A stretch of DNA of 64,000 nt from Muscardinus avellanarius. Taxonomy: Eukaryota; Chordata; Mammalia; Rodentia; Gliridae. The stretch is from assembly GCA_963383645.1 (NCBI GenBank), contig OY726565.1:31802534-31866533 (forward strand). The letters run 5' to 3'. The notes beneath the pieces were generated by a model. The model searched no databases, was not told the origin of the DNA, and saw only the letters and a list, made by a program, of their open reading frames with translations. Both the position numbers and the translations under genes were made by a program. Below, one piece after another: positions 20,730-33,590 of this stretch. Within the stretch, counting starts at the first letter, position 1. Each line of letters starts with the position of its first letter.

Positions 20730-22862
20730 TCTTTTTTTTTTAAATTGGGTTTATTGTAATTTAACATCATATTTGAGTACAGAGTGTCAAAAAATACATG
20801 TACACAGCTTTTGTTGCCTTCTCCACTAGATTCACCCTCAACCCACATGTCTCTGAGATTAGAATTGGCAATTTTGATTATGTGCATAGCATTATTTCTA
20901 ATATTGCATTCTTTATGACTTAGTCCCCCTACCTCCCTTCCCTAACCCCCCTCAGTTATTCCCCTGAAGTCTCTGCTCATCTATCTGACGTTTCCCTTCT
21001 TTCCAAATATCTCTCTAGCTTCTACATATAAGAGAGAACATACATCTACTTGTTCTTTAGGACTGGCTGTACTCAGTATAATTTTCTCAAGTTCTGTCCA
21101 TTTTCCTGAAAATGGTACGATTTTGTTCTTCTTTATGGCTGAGCAAAATTCCATTGTGTCTATATTTTATCAAATTTTAGTAATCCACTCATCCATTGAT
21201 GGACCTCTAGGTTGGCTCCATAATTTGGCTATTGTAAATTGTGCTGCTATAAATAGATATGAAACTATGATTATAATATTTGGATTTCATTTCCCTTTGA
21301 GAAGGTGCTTAGAAGTGATATTTGCTGCTCCATTCCCAATCTTCTGAGAAACCTCCACACTGATTTCCAAAGCTGCTGCACAGTTTGTAGTCCCACCAAC
21401 AGTGTAATAGCGTTCTTCTTTTCCCACATTCTCACCAGCATTTATTATTATTTATGTGCTTGATGACTACCATCCTAACTGGAGTGAGATGCAATCTTGT
21501 AGTTTTGATTTGCATTTCACTAATTGCTAAAGATGATGGAATTTTTCATATATTTGTTGGCCATTTGTATCTTCTTTTGAAAAGTATTTAGTTTGGTTGC
21601 CCATTTTTAATAAGCTTTTTTTTTTTAGTGTTAAGCCTTTTAAGCTCTTTATGTATTTTAGATATTAAACTTTGTTAGATAAATTGGTCTTGAAGACCTT
21701 CTCCTATGCTGTAGGCTCTCTCTGTAGAATCTTAATGGTTTTCTTTGCTGCATAGAAGCTTTTTAATTTAATGTTATCCCACTCATTAATTGTTGTTTTA
21801 GTTTCTGAGCTTTTGAGCTCTTGTTGAGAAAGTTTCTACCTGTACCTCTACGTTGGAGTGTTGGTCCTATAACTTCTTCTAACAGTGTCAAAGTTTCTGG
21901 TCTAATTTCTAGACCTTTTTTTGGTGCATTGTTGTCATACATCTTAATGGGGTACAAGATGGTAGAGGCATACATGCACACATCACTTGTTCAGCCCTTC
22001 CCCAATTCCCACTCCATTCCCTCATTCTCTTGTTTGGCTTAGTAATCGACTTTGATATGTTTATGAATGTACATCAGGCACAGTAGGGAATTTCCCTTTT
22101 TCCCCTCCCCACCCTTCTCACATAGGTCACATTATTTGCTGATCTGTGGTTTCTCCTTGTCTAGATTTCCCCATGACCTTTTTTCTCACTAGCTCCCAAA
22201 TATTAGGGCGAGCATCCAATTTTGTCTTTGAGCCATCTTGAGTTGACATTTGTGCAGGGTGAGAGGGTAGGATTTAATTCTATTTTTCTATATATGGAGA
22301 ACCAATTTTCTCAATAGAATTTGTTGAAAAGGCTTTCCTTTCTCTAGTGTATGTCTTTGGCACCTTTATCAAATATCAATTTGTTATAGATATGGGGCTT
22401 TGTTTCAGAGTCGTCTATTCTGTTCCATTGTTCTGTTTTTGTGCCAATACCATGCTGTTTTTATTACTATCATGTATCATGAATTCACCAAAAAAGAAAT
22501 ACAGAAAACAATTTCATTCATAATAACCTCAAAAAATATAAAATGCTTAGAAATAAATTTAATTAAGGAGGTGAAAGACCTCTACAATAAAGTAATCACT
22601 AAAGAAAGAAATTGGAAAAGATTTTATAAGATGAAAAGACTTCCCATGCTCTTGAATAAGCAGAACAAATACAATCAAAATGACTATCCTACCAAGAGCC
22701 ATCTACACATTCAACACAATCCCTATCAAAATATCATTGTCATTTTTCACAGACCTAGAGAAATCAGTTATAAAATTCATATGAAAAAACAAAACACCCA
22801 GAATAGCCAAAGCAATTCTCAACAATAAGAACTATGCCGAAGGCATCCCAATACCTGAACAT
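20730..22862 (-). mobile_element. L1 with twin-priming inversion
   Basis: The left part (20730 to about 22465) is antisense L1 3' UTR and distal ORF2, with marker blocks CCCACCAACAGTGTAATAGCG and TTTTGATTTGCATTTCACTAA. The right part (about 22466-22862) is sense ORF2 upstream of that; its translation includes KCLEINLIKEVKDLYNK, a conserved motif after the reverse transcriptase. The two parts are adjacent in a normal L1 and meet head to head, the signature of twin priming. Frames carry stops, and a second L1 tail is inserted at about 21913-22203. Confidence 0.78.
21913..22203 (-). mobile_element. L1 3' UTR fragment nested in L1
   Basis: The antisense of the young L1 tail (GGTGCATTGTTGTCATACAT, ATGCACACATCACTTGTTCAG, GACTTTGATATGTTTATGAATG) interrupts the host L1. 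No clear TSD was found, so exact ends are uncertain. Confidence 0.6.
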
Positions 22863-22869
22863 CAGTTTT

Positions 22870-23480
22870 TCATTTACTATTTATTAAGTGAGTTGGTGTT
22901 GAGTCCTACAATGCCAGACAGTGTGGCTGGTTCTCAAAATACAGCACTGAAAGAGGGGAAAGGGGCTCACAGAGCTGGCATTCTAAGGGGGAGAGGCAAG
23001 CACAAAGCATGGTAGATATGTGATAGGGCTTGTTGTAAGGTAATCAAACTGAGAGGGCATGGGACTTGGCAGGTAGGGTATTTTTTTTAAGCTCTAATTA
23101 GGGTGACCAGGCACAGACTTTACTGAGAAGGTGATTTTTGAGGAAAGACTCAAAATCTAGAAGGGTATGAGGTGTGCAAAAATGAGAGGGGCAGGTACCA
23201 GGAAGAGAGAACAGCAAACACAAGTCCACATGTTGTGAGGTGGGAATGTTTCTCAGTAGGAAGCCAGTGCAGCAGGAGTAAGTCAGTGTGAGAGAGGAGC
23301 GGGATATGGGGCTGAAGGTGGAGGAGGGCGGGGAGGATGGCAACAAGGGGCCTCTTGGCCATTTGAAGACTGCACTTTTTACTCTGTGTGAGAAGAGGGG
23401 ATATTTAAAGAGTTGTGATTTAAGGTTTTACAGTTTCCCTTGGAGAATATAAAAAAGTCAGGTTTTTTTTTTTTTTTTTA
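22870..23480 (-). mobile_element. L2 LINE relic, antisense
   Basis: Block order matches antisense L2: TTTACTATTTATTAAGTGAG, AAAATACAGCACTGAAAG, GAGAAGGTGATTTTTGAGGAAAGAC, AGAGAGAACAGCAAACACAAG. The proline/serine-rich open frames on the minus strand here are chance. Confidence 0.55.
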
Positions 23481-24401
23481 AATGTCTCCTAGTTCTAGAC
23501 CCAAGATCCTATGATGCTTGATGGTTTCTTCCTCCAGTCTCCTACTATTATTTCAAACAGAAGAAAGCCCTATATAAGCTCCTCCTGTCCTAATTCTGGG
23601 ACCAGCTGTTTGACAGACTCTAGGAATTAATTATTCATGAACATTGGGTCAGTAGGGCCAGTGGAACCTTCCTTTTCCCATGACTTTCTAAAAATATTTT
23701 AAAGGTCACAGTGTTTCAGAAATATGATAGTCTCTGTAAAGGCCTGTGGTATGTGTGCATTAAAAATTACTGTATGTTTAACCTCAGCGTAGGTGAGCAG
23801 CTCAATGGAAACCAATTTGTACTTTGAACATAAAGAAAGGCCATCTCCCCAGTCCTTCCAGCTCTTCCCCAAAGCATTAAAATCTCTCCTGTGAATATTT
23901 ACCTGAGCCTATCCACTTAACAATAGGTGAAATAATCGACCTCAATGCAGTAGGGTCACATGGGATTACAGAATGAGGAATGTGCTAGTTAGTAAATCCC
24001 ATAAGACTTTTAGGTTCTAAGAAAATATTAAAGAGAAAATTGCCTTCCAGTGCTAAAAGCATATTTTCAATGCTAGTTTCATAGATTAATTTAACGTGCT
24101 GTACCTAAGAATCTACAAATGCATTGTTATTTGGGCAGAAAATATATTTTGTGTATATAATGACCTGTAGTCCTTCACACTTTGAGGATGACAGACTCAA
24201 AGTACAAAGCAAAAGAGGTATTGTTGTGTCCATTCAAATGATGACATCATGACAGTATTGATTTTTGAAAAGAATAATCATAATTCCTTTTAAAAAACAT
24301 TGTAATTAAGTCAAACCTTTACTCGCATGTCAATTTTATTAAGTACACTGAGTTAAGTAGAGAAATAGAAACTATACCTTAAATACACTTACAATAAGAG
24401 A
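23481..24401. other. Unassigned sequence, no gene seen
   Basis: No recognised repeat or coding signal. Confidence 0.5.
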
Positions 24402-24449
24402 CAGAGAGGAAGGGGAAAGGAAGAGGGAGAAAGGAGAGAGAGAAAGAGT

Positions 24450-24512
<63 letters not shown>
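24402..24512. repeat. (GA)n-rich array
   Basis: An impure GGAA/GA lead-in (24402-24453) runs into about 29 pure GA units (24454-24511). Confidence 0.95.
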
Positions 24513-25480
24513 ACAGTAGTGTTCTCCATAATCAATTTTATATTTACAAAAGAAAACATTAGCTAAAAGAAGCAGCACCATAAAGAGGCATGGGTGGTGG
24601 TTATCAAAGGGCAGTTGGATACTTTGTAAAAAGCCTTAAAATTCCCAAGAATTAAATTTAATAAAGGAAAGATAAGAACATCATACTGAAATTCATAAAA
24701 TGAGTTGGCAGGGTTTCATGATTCATCTCATTGTTCACAAGACAATTTTTCTGCCATCATAATGTATTGAAAAGGACGTGCTGACTGATACTAAGGCTTA
24801 TACTGAGACAAAGCACAAGAAATTGTGCCATAGCCGAAGGAACTCTTCAAAGTGATGCGGATGAGTAAAATGTGAAGGAGTACCATGGCCATCTGGCCAA
24901 GAACAGTGGCTGTCTCTATGCTCTGGTTTCAGAACAGGATAGTCCCTCAGTGGGACTACTGTGCGTTACAGAATGTCTTCACCAGATGAGTTCTCAGCTT
25001 TACTTCTGAATTGCTCTATTTTAGAAATTACTCGTATGAACTTTATGATAGGAGTCCAAATAAACGAGTATTTGGAGAGAATCATGAGTAAAGGTGATGA
25101 CCAAATAGTTAGGATTCCTTTATTTTATACATTTTAAGTTTCCTCCCACCCAGCCAATTCATGAGTGAATTTAGAGCCCTTTAAATAATCACTCTTCTCT
25201 GTCAGAAATGATTGGCACAGGAAGTGAGAGGTTCCAGGAATCTGAGCCTGTTGTGTAGACATTATATACACAGCACAGTTGCTACCGTCCCTCACCAGTG
25301 TATAAAATAGGCAAGAAATCTAACAGGTTTTAGTTTTCAGGTAATTAGGCAAATTATCTCAATTTTAAAATCTTATTTTTAAATGACAATAATAGGTACT
25401 TACATAGTGTCATTATATTTATTCTCATCCTATCTCGCGTGTACCAGTTAGCTTTTTCTGCATAATAAAGCACCCTAAAG
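24513..25480. other. Unassigned sequence, no gene seen
   Basis: No coding signal. From about 25428 a possible ancient repeat (CCAGTTAGCTTTTTCTGCAT) begins. It appears to continue at 25720-26030 and after 26306, interrupted by two SINEs, but the family is not identified. Confidence 0.4.
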
Positions 25481-25690
25481 CTGGGTGTGGTGGTGCCTGC
25501 CTGTAATCCCAGTACCTGGGAGGCTGAGGCAGGAGGATCACAGGTTCATGGCTAGCCTCAACAACTTAGTTAGGTCCTCTGTAACCTGGCAAGACTCTAT
25601 TTCAAATTAAAGAAATAAAATAGGGCTGGGGGTGTAGCTTAAAGCTAAAACCCCTTTAGGTTCAATCCTCAATGCAACAATTAAGAAAAA
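25481..25690 (+). mobile_element. B1-dID composite SINE
   Basis: Starts GCTGGGTGTGGTGGTGCC. The ID half GGGGTGTAGCTTAAAGC is diverged. Flanks AAAGCACCCTA and AAATCACCCTA suggest an imperfect TSD. Confidence 0.85.
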
Positions 25691-26037
25691 AAATAAAAGA
25701 AAAGAAAAGAAATCACCCTAGAATTTAGTGCTTTCAGACATAATCATTCAGTATTACTAGTCTGTGGGGAGCTTGGTAGTTCTGATCTCAGTCAGATTGG
25801 TGTGTCTTTTGTTAGCTGTGAGACATGTTTGGTATCTTTGCTAATCTCCGATGACCTCTGCTATATTCCTGGGGCCTCGGTTGGGACCACCAAGCTAGCA
25901 TGTTATTACTCACCATCCAGCAGCCTCTTCCATGATGGGAATATCATGATGCCATGAGAAAGGCAGGGTCCTGGGAGAGAGTGGAAGAGAGCAATTCTTT
26001 TTGAAGTCTCAACTGGAAATGTAAGCAAAGCCACTTT

Positions 26038-26255
26038 TTTTTTTTTTTTTTTTTGCAGGTCTGGGGATGGAACCCAGGGGCATTCGACCTCCGAGCTACA
26101 CCCTCTGCCCTATTTTTTATTATTTACTTTGAAACCGGGTCTCACTGATTTGCAAAGGGCCTCACTAAGTAGCTGAGGCTGTCTCCGAACCGGGATCCTC
26201 TGGTCTCAGCCTCCTGAATGCTGGAATTACAAATATGTGCCACCACGCAGGCTTT
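26038..26255 (-). mobile_element. B1-dID SINE, antisense
   Basis: Perfect 12-bp TSD CAAAGCCACTTT (26026-26037 and 26256-26267). The ID half carries GGTCTGGGGATGGAACCCAG. Confidence 0.92.
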
Positions 26256-26273
26256 CAAAGCCACTTTGAATGG

Positions 26274-26275
<2 letters not shown>

Positions 26276-26305
<30 letters not shown>
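26276..26305. repeat. Isolated poly(T)30
   Basis: Thirty T in a row with no SINE or L1 body attached on either side. Probably an orphan tail or slippage product. Confidence 0.9.
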
Positions 26306-26307
<2 letters not shown>

Positions 26308-26368
26308 CAAAAGACTTTCAAGGCTATCTCTGAGTCAAGAGGAGTGAAAACAGGTTAGAGGAGCTACT

Positions 26369-26398
26369 ATAGATATGGATATGGATATGGATATGGGG
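26369..26398. repeat. (GATATG)n hexamer repeat
   Basis: About five GATATG units. Confidence 0.85.
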
Positions 26399-26600
26399 TG
26401 GGGGAAGGTGTGTATCTCTTTTGGCAATCTACCCCAGTGGGCACAATTGTTTCTATTTTACAAAGGAAGGAACCGAAATAGTGTTTAAATGGAATGAGGC
26501 TGTAAAGATTCTTTGTGAAGTCAGAATTCAGACACAGGAAATTCTTACTCCAGAATTCCTGTGCTAACTGATACGACGTGGATTTATCATGTATGTTTTT

Positions 26601-26794
26601 TTTTGTGTGTGTATGTGGTATTGGGGTTCCTGGAAGCCCTTATACCTCCGGGCTACACTCCCAGACCTATTTTATATTATGTTTATTTGGAAACAGGGTC
26701 TATTAAGCCAGATCGGCTGGCTTCGAACCTGCGTGATCCTCCTGTCTCCGCCTCCCAAGCACGGAGATTACAAGGGTGCGCCACCACGCCCGGC
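26601..26794 (-). mobile_element. B1-dID SINE, GTTCCTGGAA subtype, antisense
   Basis: Perfect 16-bp TSD TATCATGTATGTTTTT (26585-26600 and 26795-26810). The B1 half ends CACCACGCCCGGC and the body is little diverged, so this is a young copy. Confidence 0.93.
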
Positions 26795-26810
26795 TATCAT
26801 GTATGTTTTT

Positions 26811-28458
26811 ATATGTCACTGCTGCACAGGTCAGGAGTCAATGGAGTCTCACCCACTGTGCTCTTTCTTTCAGCCAGTCCAACCCGGGAAACAATCGCAC
26901 TTCTCTTCTCTTTAGTGTTTCCTAGTTGGCTTTACTCTTATCTAAAAAAGAAAAACTCATGAGTTTTTAAGAAGGAAACTGTGACACATTTATGTGTTTG
27001 TGTCCTTAGAAAACAAATAGCTGAGGCAAGAGCTGTGGACTTATATATTTACTTAAAGTTTGGGGTTTTTAGAAAGTCATAAAATATTAAAAAAATTTAA
27101 AACCAAGCTCTTTCCTCTATTACAAAGCAAATTCTTTTGAGGTAGGGATCAGGACCCCTGCAGGTTACAGTTGTTTCCCAGCAGTTAGCACATGGTAGGC
27201 ACTCAATATCAATTAGAAGTAGAACAATGAAGGAAGCCAAATTTTCAGTTATTGTTCATAAATATCCCTAATCATTGATCTTGTCAAATAGATTATACTT
27301 TCTTTCAAAAGAACTTTCTGTGTTTCTGTTTACTCAGTACCACTTTCTTTTCTTATTATACTTCATATATGTATGTATTTATATGTGATGCCATAATGCT
27401 ATAACCAGATTTTAAGGAAAATTGTGCTTATTTTGATTCCTTACTGATGTGGAAACAGTAGCATTTTTAATGCTTGTACTAAAATTTGTGAGACTGAACA
27501 TTTTCAACCCACGTGGCCTCTTACAAAGATGGAGACTCTGCCATTATTGCCTTTTAGAAATCTAATCTTTGGGCTCAACTAAATGCTGGGCATTAATTAA
27601 ATATGAGTCTTGAAAACTCCTTGAAGTTCTTTATTAGGGACTCTTCTCAGTTACCTGGTGAATTGTTTGGGAAACACCCCCGCCACACACACACACTACC
27701 AATGAAAATTAAGAGACTGAGTAAGCAGCCTGTCAAATTTCAAATCAAGGACAAAGGATTGGGTAGCTTAGATAAGAAGTGAAGGAACCTCATTTTGTAG
27801 CCTGTTGTTCATGAGACTAAGAAATGTAGCTTATAAGGAAATCATAGTATGAAGGACTATGAAGGACGAATCCCACCTCTCTAAAGCACGAATTATGCCT
27901 GCATGAATGTGTGTGAATATTTTTTATGAGAACATATTAAAGTGTTGGTCTGTGGTTAGTTGGTTGAATTGACAGTTAATGAACATGATTATTAATGGAA
28001 GAAACATTTTGTGATTCACCTAATTAGCATGCATAATTGCTGTCCTGAGACAGCTCTCATGCCTAAAAGACAAAGGGCAAAATGAGTTTAAATTGATTTC
28101 TTCTCTAGAGATTAGAGTGAGAGTCATCAGGATGCAGGAACAGTGGGAAGTCTGTGTGATTATGTTCTTTCTTTGTGACAACTCCATTTCAACCCCAGAA
28201 TCTGTCCATAACAAAGCCTCACTCTATGAGTGCTGAATACATTGTGTTCCGGTGACATTCGTTGTCATGAAGATTCTAAGGTTTGATCAAATGAGAAGTA
28301 GAATTTACTCCTGCATAGCCAGCTCAGAAGTCTGCATTCTTTCCAACTCAACAAATCTCTTTCTTCTGTGACCATTATTTTAATTATGTTTTTATATAAT
28401 TGTATCTTTATATAACTGGTACCTTGCATTCATGCACTTATGCATTTTGCCAGTTTCT

Positions 28459-28460
<2 letters not shown>
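26811..28460. other. Mostly unassigned; short L2/MIR-like piece at 27120-27235
   Basis: AGTTAGCACATGGTAGGCACTCAAT at about 27183-27207 is the typical end motif of an L2 or MIR relic. No gene is seen in the rest. Confidence 0.45.
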
Positions 28461-28490
<30 letters not shown>

Positions 28491-28491
28491 T
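28461..28491. repeat. (TTG)n trinucleotide repeat
   Basis: About ten TTG units with one GATG interruption. Confidence 0.9.
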
Positions 28492-29169
28492 CTGTAGCAA
28501 GGAAATGCATTCTGTGTGAGAGCCACAGACTTTTCATCCTCCCTTCCTGGATGTCTCTTGGTCATGCAAGTCACTCCCAGGTGCTCCATGGGAAAACACA
28601 GTTGCCCTCACAGAAGGGGAGAAGGCATGTGTGTGGCAGACTTCTGCTAAACACTCAACCAACTTACAGCCACTTTCTTACTTTTCAATTAGAATTTGAG
28701 AGTCATGTCAGCCAAGGCCTAATAGGAGGAAGCAAAATGTGCCTGGAGTTGATTGCTGCTAATATATAAAAGAAAGGAAATTTGAACGCAGCAGCACACA
28801 TGCACGCGCATCCTCAACAGGCTGTTGTGCAGTCTGATGTGTTGACAAGCGCTTTCATCTTGATTAGCAGGGCAGAGTAACACAGGAGTACTCTATGGAT
28901 AGCAGTTGTCTTTGTCCTTTTCAATTTGTAATTATCAAAATGCCCGACTGAGAGGCAGAACCATTAGTGTAGTCTTTTTCAGACTTAGAAAAAGAATCGC
29001 CCGGAGCCCTCATTAAGATTCCCAGCCCCACCTGGTCCCTCATGAATGAGAGCCTTTGGGGAAGAGCCTTGGAAATTAATACTTTTTGTTGAGTCTGAGG
29101 GTGATTTGTATTTGCTGATAGTTGTGAGAACTGACAGAGTTCAATTCTGATGTTTAGTGTGTTGAGATG
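28492..29169. other. Unassigned sequence, no gene seen
   Basis: No repeat family or coding signal recognised. Open stretches up to about 100 codons on either strand lack known motifs. Confidence 0.45.
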
Positions 29170-29350
29170 ACAAGTGAGTTTACCTTGTAAAGTGAGTGAT
29201 AGTTTCTTCTTCTGTAAGACCAAGGCTGTGACTTGACCTCATTCTGGCTATTTTTGTGAACACTAAGTGGTGATATGAGTGCAAGATATTTACCGCAGTT
29301 CTAGGCACAAATGCTAGGTGTGCAATAGCTGTTTCTGCTAGTGCTACTGT
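29170..29350 (+). mobile_element. MIR-like ancient SINE
   Basis: Late-MIR order: GTTTCTTCTTCTGTAAGACC, ATGAGTGCAAGATATTTACC, GTTCTAGGCACAAATGCTAGG, TGCAATAGCTGTTT. Confidence 0.5.
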
Positions 29351-29449
29351 CTCTTTATCCCATGAGCCCATCTAACTGGAGGAAATAACTAAGATAAATG
29401 ATACAGGGAATCCTCAAGGGAAAAGAAGCTCTTTCAGGTTGAGGGGGCT

Positions 29450-29945
29450 CAGATATTCTAGTTTAGATAGTGGACCTGGATTCTTCCCAGCATAGCACAG
29501 GGAATACTATTCTGTTTACACCTATTATGGTTATATATCAAATGGATCCTTGAAGAGCTCATAAATTGGTGTTGGGAGCTGGCATAATTGAATCATGAGG
29601 GCTGTAATACCCAACGTGAATAAATCCACTGTAATGGATTTATCTGGGTAGTACCCAGTAGGCCAGTGGGGTGTGGCTGGAGGAGATGGTCCCTGGGGGT
29701 CCAGCCTTGGTGGTTATAGATGGATCCTCTTCCCCATGCTCTATTTCTCTTTCTTCCAGGCTCCATAATGTGAGGAGCACAGCCCATGTGTTCTTCCTCT
29801 ACCTCCGGCTGTTATACCCTGAGATCAGTGGTTCTCAGCCTCACCTGGACTGAGCCCAAAGCCATAAAACAATGAATCTTCTTTCCTCTAAGTTATGTGG
29901 TCAGATATTTAGATCATGGTTGCAAGAATGCTGACGGGTAAAACA
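29450..29945 (+). mobile_element. Possible MaLR-type LTR fragment
   Basis: ATTGAATCATGAGGGCTGTAAT, GCTCCATAATGTGAGGAGCAC and AATCTTCTTTCCTCTAAGTTA follow the layout of mammalian MaLR LTRs. Family not confirmed. Confidence 0.35.
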
Positions 29946-30539
29946 AAAAGTCTCAGGGATTGGCTTTGTCTTCCCTTTCTAGGAGAGAATCATGTGCTTG
30001 GTTCATTTGCTTAAGAAACTTTTTTTCTTAATAGGAAATAAGATAATATTTAATTTATCAAAATATCATTTTTATTTTGTGAAATTTTCATTTGGCCTGT
30101 GCTAATAAAAAAGGTATTATTCCTTTGTATGGCTAGGTCCATCTGATATGCAAATATGTGTAGTTTTCAAAACATGAAGTTTGTTGATTTATTCATTAAT
30201 TCAGTGCACATCTGTTGAACACTTTCTGTGTGCCAGGCTCTGTTTTTAGCACAAAGGATGTATCAGTGAATAGAAGAATTGAACAGGTAAATATTCATGC
30301 CCTCACTGAGCCTCTGTGTGTGTGTAAATAACAATTAAATTATGTAGTAATTGTGGTATGATGAAAACAATCAAGGAAGGAGGATAGCATGTAAGAATAT
30401 GAAGTCAGATCATGTAGGGATTTTCATTTGGGTTATGGAGTAAAATCAAACTTTTTTGAGGAAATAACATTTTAGAACAATTTCTCTGGCAGGTAATATA
30501 TTCAGGGAAGCAAAGGAAGCAGGAGGAAGGCATTAAAAT

Positions 30540-30662
<123 letters not shown>

Positions 30663-31260
30663 GAGCAGTGAAGAGGAGTGGCCAGATGAGGTGATGACTG
30701 TGGGTATAGTTCAGAGATCAAGCCAACATAACTTGCTGGTGGATTATATGTGAGGAGTAAGAGAAAGGAACAATCAAGGAGCACTCAGCCTTCACAACAG
30801 AAAGATGAGCGCTGCCCTTCATGAGATGAGATGAACTAGAGAGGAACAAGTTTTTTAGGGGTAGACTAAGAATTAGATTTTAGGTATGTCAAGTAAGACC
30901 CATTAGTCAGCCAATCAGAGAAGCTGAGAATGAGAAGCTGATAATTGGTTATGTAAAGATTTAGAGTTTAGGGGGAGCATTTGGGCCAGATATGTAAATT
31001 TGGAATTATAAACCTAGACATGGTATTTAATGCCAAGTCTCAACAGGATAACCAAAGGAAGCTGCTGCACACTGGATCGAGAACTGACCTGGGACTTGGT
31101 CATTCTAAGAAGAAAAGAAAATGAAGAGAAATCATCTCGGAATTTAAGAACAGCAGCCAACAAACTGGTGGACAATCAGGGCAGTGTATGTGTCCTGTCA
31201 GTCAAGTGAAGACATAATTCAAGGAGGAGGGAATGACTGACCAAGTCCAGTGTTAACTGG

Positions 31261-31440
31261 AAGCCGGGCGTGGCGGCGCACATCTGTAATCCCAGTAATT
31301 GGGAGGCTGAGACAGGAGGATTGCAGACTCAAGGCCAGTCTCAGAAATTTAGTGAGACTCTATTTCAATATAAAAAATAAAAAGGGTTGGAGATGTAGCT
31401 CAGAGTTAGAATACCCCTGGGTGATTCAATCCCAGTACCA
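31261..31440 (+). mobile_element. B1-dID SINE with (AAAC)n tail
   Basis: Begins GCCGGGCGTGGCGGCGCACA. The ID half ends TCAATCCCAGTACC. The tail has nine or ten AAAC units (31440-31477). TSD TGTTAACT at 31251-31258 and 31486-31493. Confidence 0.9.
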
Positions 31441-32029
31441 AAACAAACAAACAAACAAACAAACAAACAAACAAACACCAAAACATGTTAACTAGACCAA
31501 AGTGAGTGGTTCACCATGGAATTAAACAAAGTAACAATCATTGGTGACTTCTATGAAAGCTAATTAAGTGAAATAGTAGTGTAATGAGTTCAGGAATAGA
31601 GCAATTAGGAGCGAGAAGAGATAATTTCCAGAAGGAAGAGCTTGGCTATAAAGGGGAACTTAGAACTAGACAGTAGCAGCTCTGAGAAGTCAGAGCAAAA
31701 TATTTGTAGTTTTAAGATGGGAGAAACAAAAGGGTGTGTGTAAGGTGATCCAGTGGGCAGGAAAATTAATGATACATAAGAGAGACTCTCTCAAAAGTAC
31801 TGTCCTGTACCCTGTCCCTATAATATACACCCAAACATTCATACTTTTCTCCAACCACAATTTCTCTACCCCAGTTAGAAAAGGCCTAAGACTTTAGAAA
31901 AACCAGGCGACTAACAGCTCCCCCAAATCCATGGTCCTCGATGCATTTAGCATTAAGATTTTTGCTTTTATAGAAGCAAGCAAGGAAAGAAGAAAGAAAA
32001 GGATAAATAATATAATATATATATTTTTT

Positions 32030-32229
32030 ACGATACTAGGGATGGAACCCAGGGGCATTCTACCTTTGAGCTACACCCCAGTCCTATTTTTTTATTCTTC
32101 ATTTTGAAACAAGTTCTCAATGAGTTGCAAAGGGCCTCACTATAAGTAGCTGAGGCTGTCCACAAACCGTGATCCTTCTGTCTCAGCCTCCAGAATGTTG
32201 GGATTACAAGTGTGCACCACCACGCCCAG
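32030..32229 (-). mobile_element. B1-dID SINE, antisense
   Basis: ID half ATACTAGGGATGGAACCCAG, linker TTCATTTTGAAACAAG, B1 end CACCACCACGCCCAGC. Confidence 0.87.
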
Positions 32230-32511
32230 CATAAATATTTTTGACAAATGGCTTTTTTTATACACTTCCTTCTTTAATGCCATTTAATTTTTATAACACT
32301 CCTCATACACTGGATCCCTTTAGCTCTATTAGACCCTAAAATGAAAATTTTATAATCTTCTCAGAAATATTAAATTTCTGATAGCTTCGTAGTTTGACCC
32401 AACCTGGGAAATATAGATTTTAGCTCTTAATCTGACTAAGAGATCTTATTACCCATATAGCAGACTCATCTTCAATCATTGTTATTAGTAAGTATCTCTG
32501 TTCCATTTTCT

Positions 32512-32712
32512 TTTTTTTTTTTTTTTGGTGGTGGTACTGGGGTTCCTGGAAACCCTTATACCTCCGGGCTACACTCCCAGACCTAGTTTATACTTTTTTA
32601 TTTTTGGAAACAGGGTCTCTTAAGCCAGAGAGGCTGGCTTCAAACCTGTGCGATCCTCCAGAGTCCGCCTCCCAAGCGTGGGGATTACCACCAAGCGCCA
32701 CCACTCCTGGCT
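32512..32712 (-). mobile_element. B1-dID SINE, GTTCCTGGAA subtype, antisense
   Basis: Near-perfect TSD TCTCTGTTCCATTTTCT (32495-32511) against TCTCTGTTTCATTTTCT (32713-32729). Confidence 0.9.
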
Positions 32713-32729
32713 TCTCTGTTTCATTTTCT

Positions 32730-33489
32730 GTCAACACTTTCTCTTATATTGATGTGGAGTCTCAGAGTGAAATGTATTTTGCTTTGAAATAGACCATCTC
32801 AATTATTTGGTGGGAAAATACAATCTTATATCAAATATCATATAGTTATCTTAAATTTATTGGATACATCTCTAGACAGAAATACCCCATTTTCTAAGAC
32901 ATAGAAGGAGTCATGTAATTTTGCCTTTAAGAAGAGGTTAGTAGAAGGGTTTCCCTCTACACAGACATTTTAAACATGTATAGGGCAGTGGATGCAATAG
33001 GCAGCAGCTGACAAGGGGCTTCTCACACAAACAACCCGAGTTTACTTTTGTGCATGCTCAGAGGGCCTATTACAGAAGTTCAGCCTCAAGTGTCATGCCT
33101 TCTTTCAGTTATCTTATTTACCCATACTAATTGGCAAACTATTAGAAAAGAGAATTTATCTATCATGTTTGGTCCCTTGAAACTCTAGGCCTTTTTGAGA
33201 AATGCAAATTCTTCTTTTTCAAGAGAAAGAATTCTTCCAGCAGTATTTCTATCAACTTCTTCCTGGATAAAGGCTTTTAGGGTTCTTCTTGAAACAAAAC
33301 TGGGCAACAAAATTGAGTAAAAAATGGTTGGTTAATAGGTTGGTGGAGTATAGGCACATCATCATAACCAATAGGTTACCTGCCAATTCTTCACAAATGA
33401 TGTGTGGTGGAAAGGAAAATTCTTGGTAAATCTTAGGCAACTGAGCTAACAAAAGATAAATGTTCTGTAACACACATGATTTCTTTCTT
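32730..33489. other. Unassigned sequence, no gene seen
   Basis: No recognised repeat or coding signal. Confidence 0.45.
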
Positions 33490-33590
33490 TATTTCTTGTG
33501 GCACTGAGGATTGAGCCCAAGGCTATTCTACATTTGAGCTATACCCTCAACCCTATTTTATTTTTTATTTTGAAATAGGATTTCACTTAG
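33490..33590 (-). mobile_element. Antisense SINE, left piece (host of the composite element)
   Basis: ID half in antisense (TGTGGCACTGAGGATTGAGC, TTGAGCTATACCCTCAACCC) and linker TTTATTTTGAAATAGG. It stops abruptly at the 33591 boundary. The missing B1 half resumes at 37040. Confidence 0.82.

Noticed and set aside
22400..22828. 142-codon open frame as a host gene
   Set aside because: Its translation matches L1 ORF2 (the EINLIKEVKDLYNK region) and it is the inverted part of a twin-primed L1.
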